Source of the DNA: Trematomus loennbergii
Lineage: Eukaryota; Chordata; Actinopteri; Perciformes; Nototheniidae
Length of the DNA stretch: 64,000 bases
Direction: 5' to 3'
Assembly: GCA_012861695.1 (NCBI GenBank)
Contig: JAAOOA010000591.1
Span: 62,001 to 126,000 of the forward strand
Positions 36,896 to 49,260 of this stretch are shown here, one piece after another (the stretch's first letter is position 1; each line of letters opens with the position of its first letter). The notes beneath the pieces are model-generated. The model was not told the origin of the DNA, searched no databases, and saw only the letters and a list, made by a program, of their open reading frames with translations. A program made the translations under genes and the position numbers.

Positions 36896-36956
36896 TAGAC
36901 AGTAAGTGTGTTATTGTGCGCTGACATATGATGAATTATCAGCAGCATTACGATGT

Positions 36957-37057
<101 letters not shown>

Positions 37058-37934
37058 GTAGACACAACGATAACACCCCAAAAATATCCAATCAATAAAA
37101 GATGTATTTGGACACAAACTAGAGCCTGTTTCTCTCAATGAGTCGTGTACACACACACTGTTTATGAATGAGTGGACACCGGGTTCATTGGGTGCATGAG
37201 CAGGAGATGTTTCCTCGTGCACGCTCATGTGTTAGCGTGCACGTTCGCAGCCCAATAGTAGGGCAGGGCGAACGCAGGCCGACAGCATGCATGCTTACAT
37301 AAGCTCTTATTTCTGTTGGAGATTAGCCTCCCTTTCCCCTCTTGATCCCTCTGTGACCCGGGCAGCGAGCGCTAAATATCAACACCTCAAAGTCAACTTT
37401 CTTTGCATCGGATGTGTTTAATCCTCACATCTGAACAGGTTTTGGACACCAACACACAAACAGAGGGGGAGACGGAGGGGTGAGGGCGAGCAGGGAAAAC
37501 TGTGCATTGCCCTAGATATTTTTTTAGAGGAGTTATGACATAACCACTGCCTTGTTTCCTGACTTATCTATCTGCACGCTAAACCAGAGTTAACGGTGCA
37601 ATCCTGTACACACTCATCGGTGCCAAGTCAGAGTCATGTAATGTGGACAAGAGCCGGATGCTAAGAAAACTCAATGACTTCCTGTTATTTTAATATTTTC
37701 CAATGGTATAAATGTCTGCTTTGGGCTTGTGCTGTATATATTTAGGGAACGGGAGGGGTTTATGTCTTGTTTAAAGTAAAGGGAGTGTGTTTACATTGTT
37801 TTGGAAGAACATTGGAGGGTTTTATTTATTTTGTTTGTTCTTAAGATTTATGTTTAATTTCACCTTTTTCTTGCAAGATATCCTGTAATTGTCACAAGCT
37901 GGACACCACAAGCGTCTGCAGCAAACACTGGCTT

Positions 37935-37937
<3 letters not shown>

Positions 37938-37980
<43 letters not shown>
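37938..37980 (+). repeat. (GA)n microsatellite
   Basis: A pure GA run of about 43 bp. Confidence 0.97.
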
Positions 37981-37983
<3 letters not shown>

Positions 37984-38167
37984 TTTGCGAGTTGCATAAG
38001 AACTGGTAAGATAGCAGGGTTTCCCACACATAGACTTTTTAGGTTTAATTTTTTATTAAACCTAAATGTCAAGTACCCCTCAAAAGGTCCGGTTTATTTC
38101 ATTTTACGGATGCGCACCAAGCAACATCTCCAGGTGCTCCTTTGAGAACCAGGGCAAACAAGTTATG

Positions 38168-38362
38168 TGCACCCTGCTTATTACATGTTACTTGCTAGAC
38201 GCTTTTTATCCCAAGCGACTTACATACTCAATACTGTGGACAATCCCCACAGGAGCAATTTTGAGGTGAAGTGTCTCACGGACACAACGACTTGCTGACT
38301 GCAGTGGGGTTTGAACCTGTTCCGAACAAGTACGGACAACCCACTACGCCACACGCTTATAT
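38168..38362 (-). mobile_element. tRNA-derived SINE, same family as 827-1032
   Basis: Read on the minus strand: a degraded head with GTTCAAACCCCACTGCAG, a body CAATCCCACAGG-like, and the tail TACATGTAAT near TTGGGATAAAAAGCG. It is more diverged than the copy at 827. It lies in BNIP3-family intron 1. Confidence 0.7.
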
Positions 38363-39126
38363 GTATTCTCCAATGTAAGGACTGTGCAGAAATGACAAGG
38401 GACAGGGCAAGAGGTTTTTTTGGTGTGTTTTTGCTGTTGCATTGTTTTGGAAATGTAAATGTATATTTAATTTCACCTTTGTTCTTGCAAAATGTGTCTT
38501 TTGTGGTGTGCCATGATCTACAAAGCTGCAATGTGCATGTTGTATGGAGAGGACAACAATCTATGTATCTATTTCTATGGATATCTGAATAGTGCCTATA
38601 AAAATAAACATGAACACATCCAATGACAGATAGGCCAAATAAATCAGCGTATTGCAAATGAACCGTTATTGGTGTATTAGTCAACTAGAGACTGTCTGTA
38701 AACTTGTGTTGCTTTTTGAAAAGTCAACTATAAAACTGAACCCCCCCATCATTGGCACACAGTCCCTTACTCCCCTGCTTCCCATAACACTGTTCCACAT
38801 TTACCCAGCATGCTCTGTGCCAGGCAATGTGCAGCACAGTGGAGCTATAGAGCTATAAGCGTCAGGACATCTCCACATTTTAATTGGCTTACAGAGAAAC
38901 AAACAGGTGAGTCAGGGAATCCGTTTACACAATGAGAGGCTGTAAACAACACACAACTCACTGTGCATCCTCACACACCTGCTCACACACTCTCAGATCT
39001 GCACAACGGTGTCAATGATTCACCTGATATGTTTATAGATTCGTGCACACACATCTCTGCTAACAAAGGAAACGTCATTACATAAGAGCTAAACAAAGCG
39101 CGGTTCTATGAGGCTCCATCACTCAC

Positions 39127-39169
39127 CGTAGAGTCCGTCCTCTGATGACTGGGAGCCGGCCTGAGACAT
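39127..39169 (-). CDS. BNIP3-family gene, exon 1 (start codon)
   Basis: The start codon is at 39169-39167. The exon reads MSQAGSQSSEDGLY plus G (phase 1) to a GTGAGT donor. MSQ at the start resembles BNIP3. Across all exons the protein is a tail-anchored outer-mitochondrial-membrane mitophagy receptor of roughly 185-190 residues. The anchor (FSYDVLLILIPP for the family's FSAEFLKVFLPS) is more divergent than expected of fish bnip3 or bnip3l, so the teleost bnip4 paralogue is a good alternative. I therefore give no symbol. The leader upstream is GA-rich. Confidence 0.8.
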
Positions 39170-39362
39170 TCTGTGAGGCCGGGGCGAGGTGCAGGGAGCC
39201 CGGGGAGAGAAGCTGACTCTGACCGAGGAAGAGGAGGAGGAATAGGAGCGATGGTTTCTGACTTCTCTCTGAAGTCTTTGTGTTTGTTGTTGTCTAAAAA
39301 AGTCACCGACACTGCGCTAATCCCCCCCCCCCTCCCATCCTCCCTCCTCCCCCCTCTTTTCC

Positions 39363-39368
39363 CACGTG
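39363..39368. promoter_or_regulatory. CACGTG motif in the BNIP3-family promoter (possible HRE/E-box)
   Basis: CACGTG lies about 195 bp upstream of the start codon and includes the RCGTG core bound by HIF. BNIP3 promoters in mammals have a functional hypoxia-response element near the start site. The motif is also a plain E-box for MYC/USF/TFEB-type factors. One six-base hit is weak evidence alone. Confidence 0.35.
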
Positions 39369-39399
39369 TCAGAGGGAGGAGGTAAACAAAGCAGGTAAA

Positions 39400-39789
39400 C
39401 AGACACAGAGAGAGGGAGGCAAGTGTGCCCTACAAATGTCCCTTAACACACCATCTTAAACACTTGTTTTAGTCAAAACGAAATATCCATAATATGATTA
39501 TAACATATTAATACTTCCTATGTCCTCTGGTCAAATGTAACCAATGTTTTTTCTGTTAGTTACTTCATCTAATCACCACAACAACAAAAACAATCCTCTG
39601 GCTGGTTTGATCCTTTCTATCACGAAACAAAGCAGTTCGAGATAAATTACAGTATTGCACAATTTCACAGTTTTGCATCGAGTTTTCGTCAGATTTCCTT
39701 TTTTGGGAGGAGCTACGCTAACACTTTGAATAACGATGTTTTTGTATTATTTAGTTTGAACCTAATTGTCAGATTGTCATCTGTCATCT
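39400..39789. other. Upstream region, nothing recognised
   Basis: AT-rich, with no repeat, exon or further promoter motif that I can support. Confidence 0.4.
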
Positions 39790-40080
39790 GTCATTCCTCC
39801 TGTCCACCAGGTGGCCTCTGACTGTCTCTCCGGTCACATGACCCCTCGACACCCTGCTCACCTGTTCCCCATTTCCTCATCAAACCCTGCAGGTATTTAA
39901 GCAGCTCTTTTCCACTCACTTCTTGTTAGTTCATCAACGTTAGCATGAGCTTTGTACCTTTGTTCTCCAGCCTGGGATTTATTACCTTTCTGATTTAAAA
40001 CATGTTGGATTTCCTGTCCCCCCCCCCCCTCCCATTGGATGCATCCCTTGCCACCATCGTGATTCCTGGACCTGCCTGTA
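39790..40080 (+). mobile_element. Possible LTR fragment
   Basis: CACCTGTTCCCCATTTCC, CTGCAGGTATTTAAGCAGC and CTGGGATTTATTACC resemble the U3/R region of fish LTR elements, with a TATA-like TATTTAAG. It has no internal retroelement coding and no second LTR in the window. Confidence 0.35.
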
Positions 40081-40988
40081 AGTGTTTACACAAGTTATTT
40101 GTCGCATTTAAATGTTGGGATAATCATGAATATCCTTAGTCGTGTTAGAAGATCTGTGGAGCTTGCTCTCATGTCAGATTAAATGAAAAATAGAGACTCA
40201 TTACAAATAAAGGAATTATCATGTGAGAAAGAACAGATATGCACAACGTAGTTATTCAATCTTTTTTTATTGAAGCTTTTTAATACATTTTTTAATGTAA
40301 TTAGGTATCTTTCAAAATTAGGATTCATAATAACCCGAAGATATTACAAAATAATGTGTCCTAACTGCATGCAATTTCTTTTAATTGCAATATGATTTAG
40401 AGATTTTTAAGTTTTAAGCATATTTTGATGAAATGAATGAAGCATAATGATTTTGTCTCTTCACATATTTACCTGTTCTAAAAAATATATTTCAAAAGAA
40501 GAATCCCCTCTCTAGTGCAGGGATGTCCATGCAGAATGATCTAAATAACTATTTTTCATGAGGTCTGTAGTTTTAAGCCAAATTAACACAATTATTGCCA
40601 ACATTTAGAAAATATATTAATATTATAAGTTCTTTAATCTTTGGCACGCGGTATATACTGTAGGCTGAAGAGTTCCCTCTGATGTAAAAACACCAAATGC
40701 ATGATGAGGTTCATGGTGTCTGCATCAGCACTTGATCAGCACACAGACCTGCAGAACATCACCCTGCTATATTAAAACCATTTTTAATGCATTAGATCAA
40801 GAATGTGTCTCAGATTTTGCATCTGTAATCAATGAACCCAGTGGCCCCGGTGATTCATCTGTTAATGTTTCTGTAAGACTCTAAAATATAGATTAAGTTC
40901 ATGTAGCCGTGAGCAAACAGAGTCATAACCAGGGTTAGGAGGGTTACTTTAAAAATATATAATTACAAACACTAATTCACTGCTAAAG
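40081..40988. other. Intergenic, nothing recognised
   Basis: AT-rich sequence without recognised genes or repeats. Confidence 0.4.
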
Positions 40989-41828
40989 ATGTAGTGTCTC
41001 TACTTTAAAGAGTCCTCTCCTGCTGATGTTCAGGTGTATATCAGTATGTAGTGTCTCTACTTTAAAGAGTCCTCTCCTGCTGATGTTCAGGTGTATATCA
41101 GTATGTAGTGTCTCTACTTTAAAGAGTCCTCTCCTGCTGATGTTCAGGTGTATATCAGTATGTAGTGTCTCTACTTTAAAGAGTCCTCTCCTGCTGATGT
41201 TCAGGTATATATCAGTATGTAGTGTCTCTACTTTAAAGAGTCCTCTCCTGTTGATGTTCAGATGTATATCAGTATGTAGTGTCTCTACTTTAAAGAGTCC
41301 TCTCCTGCTGATGTTCACATGTATATCAGTATGTAGTGTCTCTACTTTAAAGAGTCCTCTCCTGCTGATGTGCAGGTGTATATCAGTATGTAGTGTCTCT
41401 ACTTTAAAGAGTCCTCTCCTGTTGATGTTCAGGTGTATATCAGTATGTAGTGTCTCTACTTTAAAGAGTCCTCTCCTGCTGATGTTCAGGTGTATATCAG
41501 TATGTAGTGTCTCTACTTTAAAGAGTCCTCTCCTGCTGATATTCAGGTGTATATCAGTATGTAGTGTCTCTACTTTAAAGAGTCCTCTCCTGCTGATGTT
41601 CAGGTGTATATCAGTCTGTAATATCTCTACTTTAAAGAGTCCTCTGCTGCTGATGTTCAGGTGTATATCAGTATGTAGTGTCTCTACTTTAAAGAGTCCT
41701 CTCCTGCTGATGTTCAGGTGTATATCAGTATGTAGTGTCTCTACTTTAAAGAGTCCTCTCCTGCTGATGTGCAGGTGTATATCAGTATGTAGTGTCTCTA
41801 CTTTAAAGAGTCCTCTCCTGCTGATGTT
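40989..41828 (+). repeat. 57-bp minisatellite array 4 (about 15 units)
   Basis: Same orientation as array 1. Units are unusually uniform in length, so a frame of 271 codons stays open. The variants are CTGTTGATG, TTCACATG, TGTGCAGG and one GTCTGTAATATC. It starts at GATGTAGTGTC and stops within a unit at GCTGATGTT. Confidence 0.95.
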
Positions 41829-42794
41829 ATTTGTTGTGTAACCTTCCCTGACACTTTAGGAACAACATCCCCACCTGGTGGAAAGAGAGACCCACAAAAA
41901 GCCCCCTTTATCCTAACCCAAATGCATCATCCAAAATGAAATCTCTAATGTTACCCTGCTCCTCTCTGATGTATTGTAACTGCTTTACCACTTTATTGTA
42001 AGTCACTTTCCAAGACTTATCTGAGGGTGGACAAGAGCAGCGAGCATTAAGAGCGATGCGATGTATTGTTAGTGCCTTCTGGTGCACAGCAGCAGCCAGA
42101 AATCTCTTGCTCTCACACTCCATCTTCTCCCCCATTTATTATTGTGCCAAGCGGCGTTTCTCTCCTGACCTCCAGCCTTGTTTCCAGACAAGAGGACGGC
42201 CGAGCAAAGTCATCATTCGGCCCAGAAACAAAGCAGTTAAAAGTCCCCTCATCCATCAAACCAGCTTCAGATCTTTGACAATGTCCCGGGCCCCGGTTCG
42301 GATCAAAGACAAGAGTCAGGTTTCTTACAAATAACTGCACCCCCCCCCATCCATCATGCTTCAAACTGAGATAGCACAATAATAAAAACCTTTTCAGTTA
42401 ATGGCCGCGGTTAGATCCCGCCATTAGGCACGTCCCCCTTTCCTACAACCTCGTATTAGGCTTTGATTGATGACTTGATCTGAGTGTACATTAAAGGAGC
42501 TGCTTAAAATTCACTTTTTGTAGCCCGTCAGACACAGAGCTGATTAACGAGCGCTGTGAAACTAGAGCTGCTGCTTTGGTGAGGAAGAGATCTGATCGGA
42601 TATATGCAGGGAGCTTTTTTTAAGCTTTGTTTGATGATGAGAATGTCATTATATTTGCTGGTGTTCGGTTTAAAAAAATCAAAGTATCGAGCACATTAAA
42701 ATTCCAAACCTGATGATCGAGCTGTATGAAAGTCAGAGTAGCACTAGAGTTGTTATCATTTATTATAAAAGGACACATTTGTGTGCTTAATTCA
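41829..42794. other. Intergenic, no gene supported
   Basis: Overlapping frames at 41908-42379 on both strands have no recognisable domain. Not called. Confidence 0.4.
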
Positions 42795-43166
42795 AGGTGG
42801 GGTAGGTACGTTTGAGAAACCGGATACACTTGTTATATTCCATGGAATGCTCTTAACATCCCGATAGCGATGAATATCTGAAGGGCTTTGACAAAAAATC
42901 CATAATAAAAATCATCTGTGGAAGCCGTAGTACTGTAAAAAGCACGACCAATCATCTGAGCCGGCCCGGCTAAAATAACTGGATGGCCTACCTGCCTGTC
43001 AGCCTTCCATCGGGGCACAAACTTATCTCGTGCCCTCATTGGTCATGTGCGCGTTCGTGTGTGTTGGAGGAGGGGCTCTGTGAGGAAGTGGCAGATTTCT
43101 TCCGGCTGTGTATTTTCAAATTCTAGCGCACTCGAGCTGGTTTCTCCAAAATTACCTACCCCACCT
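42795..43166 (+). mobile_element. TTAA-type MITE, family B copy 2 (empty site for family C)
   Basis: Ends AGGTGGGGTA and TACCCCACCT. It carries the uninterrupted GGCCCGGCTAAAATAACTGG. The flanks are TTAATTCA at 42787-42794 and 43167-43174, an exact 8-bp match. Copies 1 and 3 show only TTAA. Confidence 0.9.
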
Positions 43167-44330
43167 TTAATTCAATGATAATGCCTCCAATATATGATGA
43201 AACTTATTGAACAGGAGACAATGTGTTTGATTTCATCCTCTTCGGACCAAGAACATGTCTACATTTGTGTAATAATGTAATTTTAAGATTTGCATTTTGA
43301 AACATTCACTCAATCCATAAAGCAAGCCTCGAGTTTATCTAAAGAAATTCAAAAGCACCAGATTTGGAGATTTGTGTATTTTTTTAGACGGCAACAGTAT
43401 GCTGTAAATTCATTAGAGTATAATATCAGATGCCCCTAATCTCAATATTAAACTTTTATTTGTATTATTTTTCTTTACTCTTGTGATATAACATATTTAA
43501 TGTGTGTATTACTTCAACTGTAGACATTATAATGAGAGTAGAAGCAGTAACTTGCATCAAATACTAACCCTAAGAGATTGGAAGAAAGCCGTACTTTTTA
43601 ATAGTGAATTTTGAGTTTAATTTCGAACGCAAGTGGAAAGACATATGTTACACTTCCAACGTGTACTCTACATATTTTATTGGCTAAAAGCTAATCTCAT
43701 CTGGGCCTTTTTGCTTCAATATTGCTTAAACTGAATTTATTTTTGTTGGATTATTAGGTTTTTTCTTCTTCTGTTTCTTCTTCTCTTCTTCTTCTTCTTC
43801 TTCTTCTTCTTCTTCTTTTCTTCTTCTTCTTCTTCGACACCACTACGTAAGCAGCTAACTTGACGTCACCAGACATCAACACAGTTTCTCTTAAACTAAA
43901 ACATAAAAGTAGTATTCATTCTAAAGGATCACGACTAACCTCTTTAATATCTCTAAAGGGAACTCAACAGGATCAACAATCTGTTCCGTCTCTCAAAGCG
44001 TGCACAGACAGCTGCTGTGTCTGAATCTCAAACTCTTCAAAGAAGCCCTGAGCCGCGCACAGCTCCACTTTAATCACCAGCAGGACGGCAGAGGAGGGTG
44101 GAGGGCTTCAAACACCCTCAGAACATAATGGATCATAAAGCAAACGGCGGCAGAAGCTCTGTGGTGTGTAAACTCAAGGTCCTCTCTCTGGACTCTGCCG
44201 GCTGTTTACGATCCTCACAGAGTCTGTTCTGCTTCATTATCTTCCATCTGCCGCTGCACCCTGCTGACTGCCTCCAACAGACGAGCTCTAACATCATCCT
44301 CACCTCCTACAAAGCAGAGACACCTTTTAC
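43167..44330. other. Intergenic with a CTT microsatellite
   Basis: A (CTT)n/(TTC)n run lies at about 43765-43835. Otherwise unrecognised AT-rich sequence; 43980-44330 is slightly richer in GC but has no supported exon. Confidence 0.45.
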
Positions 44331-46395
44331 AGAGGTCCCATTCTGCTTTGAGGGGTGTTCCCTTTCCTGTAGTGAGTTCCTGTGCATGTACATGGTCTGC
44401 AAAGGCTATGACATCACTATGAAACACTCGCACTCCTATTTGCTAGCGCTCCAACACATTGTACGTGACAGGCTAAGGGGCGGGACATCTCTAAGCGGTT
44501 GACCAATCGGAGCAGACTGGGCTCTGGTTTCAGACAGAGGGTGAAAAGAGAAAAATAAAGAGCTTTTTGAACATTAAAGCATGGAGACATGTCACAGTAG
44601 AGACACTACATACTGATATACACCTGAACATCAGCAGGAGAGGACTCTTTAAAGTAGAGACACTACATACTGATATACACCTGAACATCAGCAGGAGAGG
44701 ACTCTTTAAAGTAGAGACACTACATACTGATATACACCTGAACATCAGCAGGAGAGGACTCTTTAAAGTAGAGACACTACATACTGATATAGACCTGATC
44801 ATCAGCAGGAGAGGACTCTTTAAAGTAGAGACACTACATACTGATATACACCTGAACATCCAGGAGAGGACTCTTTAAAGTAGAGACACTACATACTGAT
44901 ATACACCTGAACATCAGCAGGAGAGGACTCTTTAAAGTAGAGACACTAAATACTGATATACACCTGAACATCAACAGGAGAGGACTATTTAAAGTAGAGA
45001 CACTACATACTGATATACACCTGAACATCAGCAGGAGATGACTCTTTAAAGTAGAGACACTACATACTGATATACACCTGAACATCAGCAGGAGAGGACT
45101 CTTTAAAGTAGAGACACTACATACTGATATACACCTGAACATCAACAGGAGAGGACTCTTTAAAGTAGAGACACTCCATACTGATATACACCTGAACATC
45201 AGCAGGAGAGGACTCTTTAAAGTAGAGACACTACATACTGATATACACCTGAACATCAGCAGGAGAGGACTCTTTAAAGTAGAGACACTACAACATACAT
45301 GATATACACCTGAACATCAGCAGGAGAGGACTCTTTAAAGTAGAGACACTAAATACTGATATACACCTGAACATCAACAGGAGAGGACTCTTTAAAGTAG
45401 AGACACTACATACTGATATACACCTGAACATCAGCAGGAGAGGACTCTTTAAAGTAGAGACACTACATACTGATATACACCTGAACATCAACAGGAGAGG
45501 ACTCTTTAAAGTAGAGACACTCCATACTGATATACACCTGAACATCAGCAGGAGAGGACTCTTTAAAGTAGAGACACTACATACTGATATACACCTGAAC
45601 ATCAGCAGGAGAGGACTCTTTAAAGTAGAGACACTACATACTGATATACACCTGAACATCAGCAGGAGAGGACTCTTTAAAGTAGAGACACTACATACTG
45701 ATATACACCTGAACATCAGCAGGAGAGGACTCTTTAAAGTAGAGACACTACATACTGATATACACCTGAACATCAACAGGAGAGGACTCTTTAAAGTAGA
45801 GACACTACATACTGATACACACCTGAACATCATCAGGAGAGGACTCTTTAAAGTAGAGACACTACATACTGATATACATCTGAACATCAGCAGGAGAGGA
45901 CTCTTTAAAGTAGAGACACTACATACTGATATACACCTGAACATCAGCAGGAGAGGACTCTTTAAAGTAGAGACACTACATACTGATATACATCTGAACA
46001 TCAGCAGGAGAGGACTCTTTAAAGTAGAGACGCTACATACTGATATACACCTGAACATCAGCAGGAGAGGACTCTTTAAAGTAGAGACGCTACATACTGA
46101 TATACACCTGAACATCAGCAGGAGAGGACTCTTTAAAGTAGAGACACTACATACTGATATACACCTGAACATCAGCATGAGAGGACTCTTTAAAGTAGAG
46201 ACACTACATACTGATATACACCTGAACATCAGCAGGAGAGGACTCTTTAAAGTAGAGACACTACATACTGATATACACCTGAACATCAGCAGGAGAGGAC
46301 TCTTTAAAGTAGAGACACTACATACTGATATACACCTGAACATCAGCAGGAGAGGACTCTTTAAAGTAGATACATACTAATGAAATAGGGCCCCT
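44331..46395 (+). mobile_element. Most complete family F element, carrying 57-bp array 5
   Basis: The left end AGAGGTCCCATTCTGC is preceded by TTAC (a decayed TTAA), and the right end GAAATAGGGCCCCT is followed by TTAA at 46396-46399. The first 250 bp are the family F body (ATGTACATGGTCTGCAAAGG, GCTCCAACACATTGTACGTG, GGCTAAGGGGCGGGACATC). The rest is the array. It shows that the 57-bp unit occupies the 3' subterminal region of the element. Confidence 0.85.
44597..46372 (-). repeat. 57-bp minisatellite array 5 (about 31 units)
   Basis: The longest array, opposite in orientation to array 1. Most units keep the 57-bp length, so a 351-codon frame is open. Variants recur (AACAGGAG, CTCCATAC, CTAAATAC, GACGCTAC). 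Confidence 0.95.
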
Positions 46396-47258
46396 TTAAG
46401 CTCACACAGACATTAAGAAATGGGTTCACCTGCCAAATAAAAAAACTAGCAAATGAAACAAAAAAAGAGAACACCATAAAGCAAATGCAGGCAGTAGGCG
46501 TATAGATTAAAATCAGACCATCTCATAGATTAATGGGAGCTCTGTGTTTTAATGATATCCAAATAAAGTAATGCTTTATGGATCAGGCACATTTCTTCAC
46601 GTTATTGTGACCTATTTATCTTCATTTCTAGATACCAATTCAGTCTGTTTTCATGTCAAATGTTATACCAACACATCCTTGTTAATTCCCCAGATTTAGA
46701 ACCACTGTGATTTCTACCCCTTGTGTAAGATGTGTGTTTAAATTGATATATGCAAAGTTATCCATGCAATGTGTGGGTTATGGTAATATAGATAACATGC
46801 TTGACTCTATATAAATATATAGCTAGTATTCCATATGCATATCCCATTATGTATCATGTTCATTCAGCTGCTAGGCTGCTTTAAATCATGTGGGAGTAAT
46901 CGTTCCTCTTTCCATGAAATTCTATTTGAAATCCATTTTAAACGCTGATTCCCAGAAATGAGGTCTGAGCGTGTGTAAGTGGAACATGGCAGAGATTTAA
47001 AAATGAGATTCACCGGGATGTTAGTGAGAGACAGAGAGAGGAGATGGGACAAGATAAGTGATCAGAGCCGATAAAATGGGATGAGATGTCTCAGCCCTTC
47101 AGGCATGAAGGTGTAGACTGTATCTCTCCGTCTGTTGAAGGTGTGCTCGCAGCCTCAGGTGACAACAGGCTGATGATGGGCTCCATTTCCATTTTCAGCA
47201 TTAAGAGAACATTTTTGATGTCTTTATTAAACAAGAACCACACATGAAAAAACCTTAA
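46396..47258. other. Intergenic, nothing recognised
   Basis: No gene or repeat recognised. Confidence 0.4.
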
Positions 47259-47885
47259 AGAGGCCTTAGTCTGCTTTAGTGTGTTATATCGGTTTTAGTG
47301 CATGTAAATGGTCTTCTAAGGCTAAAATCTCTTTGTTCACTCGAGAGGGAGTTTCTCTACCACACTACCTAAAAGCCCAAAACTCCTTTGTTTACTTCAG
47401 TAAAATATTGACATCACTTTGTAACACTCACGCTCCTATAGAGTGCCACAGTGACGCGTCCTAAAACCCGGAAGCAAGTTTACCACTTCCGGTTCCTTCG
47501 ACAAAAACCGATCTAATCGATAGATTTATGATTAGAAAATTATAAAAGTAGGGTAGACATGTGGAGATTATCCGGCTGAACAAAACGTGATCCGTCTCTT
47601 CAATGTGTCTCAACCACAGACCTTATTTCCAGATATTTTTCCAAAACCCTATGGAGAGATTGCATTGCGTTTTGGTCGAAGGAACCGGAAGGTGTTTACT
47701 TCCGGGTTTTAGGACGCGCGTCACTGTGGCACTCTATTGGTTAGCGCTCCAACACATTGTACGTGATAGGCTAAGGGGCGGGACATCTCTTAAGTGGTTG
47801 ACCAATCACAACAGAGTGGGCCAGCTAACCAATCAGAGCAGACTGGGCTCTGGTTTCAGACGGAGAGAAAACAATTTAAAACATA
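47259..47885 (+). mobile_element. Family F element without array, split by a nested MITE
   Basis: TTAA at 47255-47258, then AGAGGCCTTAGTCTGC and ATGTAAATGGTCTTC. After the nested MITE (47441-47734) it continues GCTCCAACACATTGTACGTG and GGCTAAGGGGCGGGACATC to CTCTGGTTTCAGACGG. It lacks 57-bp units and a right end. Confidence 0.75.
47441..47734 (+). mobile_element. MITE with about 70-bp inverted ends, nested in family F
   Basis: GAGTGCCACAGTGACGCG, TCCTAAAACCCGGAAG and CTTCCGGTTCCTTCGAC at the left are complementary to the right end, with small indels. The flanks are TA (47439-47440 and 47735-47736), as in Tc1/mariner-type elements. The empty site is seen at about 44437 (CTCCTATTTGCTAGCG). Confidence 0.8.
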
Positions 47886-48905
47886 AAATCTAAATGTATG
47901 TATTTGAAATTCTGGAATGGTTTTAACAGTAACTAATTATATATACTATCCAATCATATCTTGTTTAATAATTCGACGAGGTTGCAAAATCAGGATCTTT
48001 CCGGTATTTAGAAGTGTTTACGTTGAGCGCAGATATTGAGCTCCGTCCATTTGCTCGGATCTATACAAACCCAACACAATGAAGGAGAAGCAGCAGAACC
48101 CCCCCCCCCCCCCCTAAATGAAAACCCTGATTAATTCAAAGCTTTTCATTAGCATGCGTGCACAACACCTGCATGTTAATTCAGATCAGCTGTTTAACCT
48201 TGCTCTGTTGTCCATGTGTCTCTATTACCCTGCGGCTCCCCCCCCCCCATAGGGGAGATATCTTTAGAATAACTCTACCTGTCTGTTCCTATCTCCTTCT
48301 CCCTTTCTTTCTCCCTCTTTTCTCCCTCCTTTTCTCCCCCCCTCCACGACCTTTCTGCAGTCTCTCCTGCTGACCTTGTTTCCTGTCAACTCCCCCCTTT
48401 TCCTCACCTCACACCACGAGAGACCCGTCATCAGGATACAAAAAAAGAAACTGTATTTAATTACAATTACATTAAAAAGTCATCAGATTACTCTTAAATA
48501 AAAAATGTTTTAGATAACTAGCAGGATAAACAAAGGTTGATATATTATAGGTAGACATACTGAATTAATTTCCTATTCTTTATTTTAAATACATGTCAAT
48601 GTTTCTTTTTTTCAGCAGCTACATGGTGAGACGATACCAAAACATTTAGAAACAAAACCCACACTAAAACCCAGGAGAAAAAGAAATCAATAAATACATT
48701 TGAAATTATATTTTAATATAGAAGGTGGACACCTGATTAATGAAACGGAAATACAGTCTGCTTTTGATTAATGTTTGAATCTTTGTAAACTATTACTGTT
48801 CCTACATTGTTGATAAGAAATATCTTGGTTTTATATAATTTTTTATTTGCATTTCTAAGAAACATGACAACACTTAGATACCTGAGGTGACATTGTTACA
48901 CTTAA
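47886..48905. other. Intergenic, with C tracts
   Basis: No gene. Long C runs at about 48099-48115 and 48240. Pyrimidine-rich at 48280-48360. Otherwise AT-rich. Confidence 0.4.
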
Positions 48906-49260
48906 AGGTAGGGTAGGTAAGAATGGGAAAGTACGCAGCCGAAAAAAATCTGCCCCTTCCTTCAGACTTCCTTACAGAGCCCCTCCTCCAACACACACGA
49001 ACGCGCACATGACCAATGAGGGCACGAGATAAGTTTGTGCACAGATGGAAGGCTGACAGGCAGGTAGGCCATCCAGTTATTTTAGCCGGGCCGGCTCAGA
49101 TGATTGGTCGTGCTTTTTACAGTATTACGGCTTCCACAGATGATATGTTTTTATGTATTTATTGTCAAAGCATTTAATATATTCATTGCTATCGGGATGT
49201 TAAGAGCATTCCATGGAATATAACAAAAAGTGTTTCTGAAGTGAATTACCTACCCCACCT
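48906..49260 (-). mobile_element. TTAA-type MITE, family B copy 3
   Basis: Reverse orientation. TTAA at 48902-48905 and 49261-49264. The ends are AGGTAGGGTAGGTAA and TTACCTACCCCACCT. The uninterrupted CCAGTTATTTTAGCCGGGCC is the empty site for family C. Confidence 0.9.

Noticed and set aside
38220..38684. 154-codon minus-strand open frame
   Set aside because: It overlaps the SINE at 38168-38362 and an unknown dispersed repeat; the translation looks like repeat-derived noise.
40983..46380. Long open frames with a 19-residue repeat (LKSPLLLMFRCISVCSVST on one strand, HLNISRRGLFKVETLHTDI on the other)
   Set aside because: They exist because the 57-bp unit is a multiple of three. Both strands are open, frames end wherever a unit has an indel, and start codons lie within units. 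No gene structure is present.
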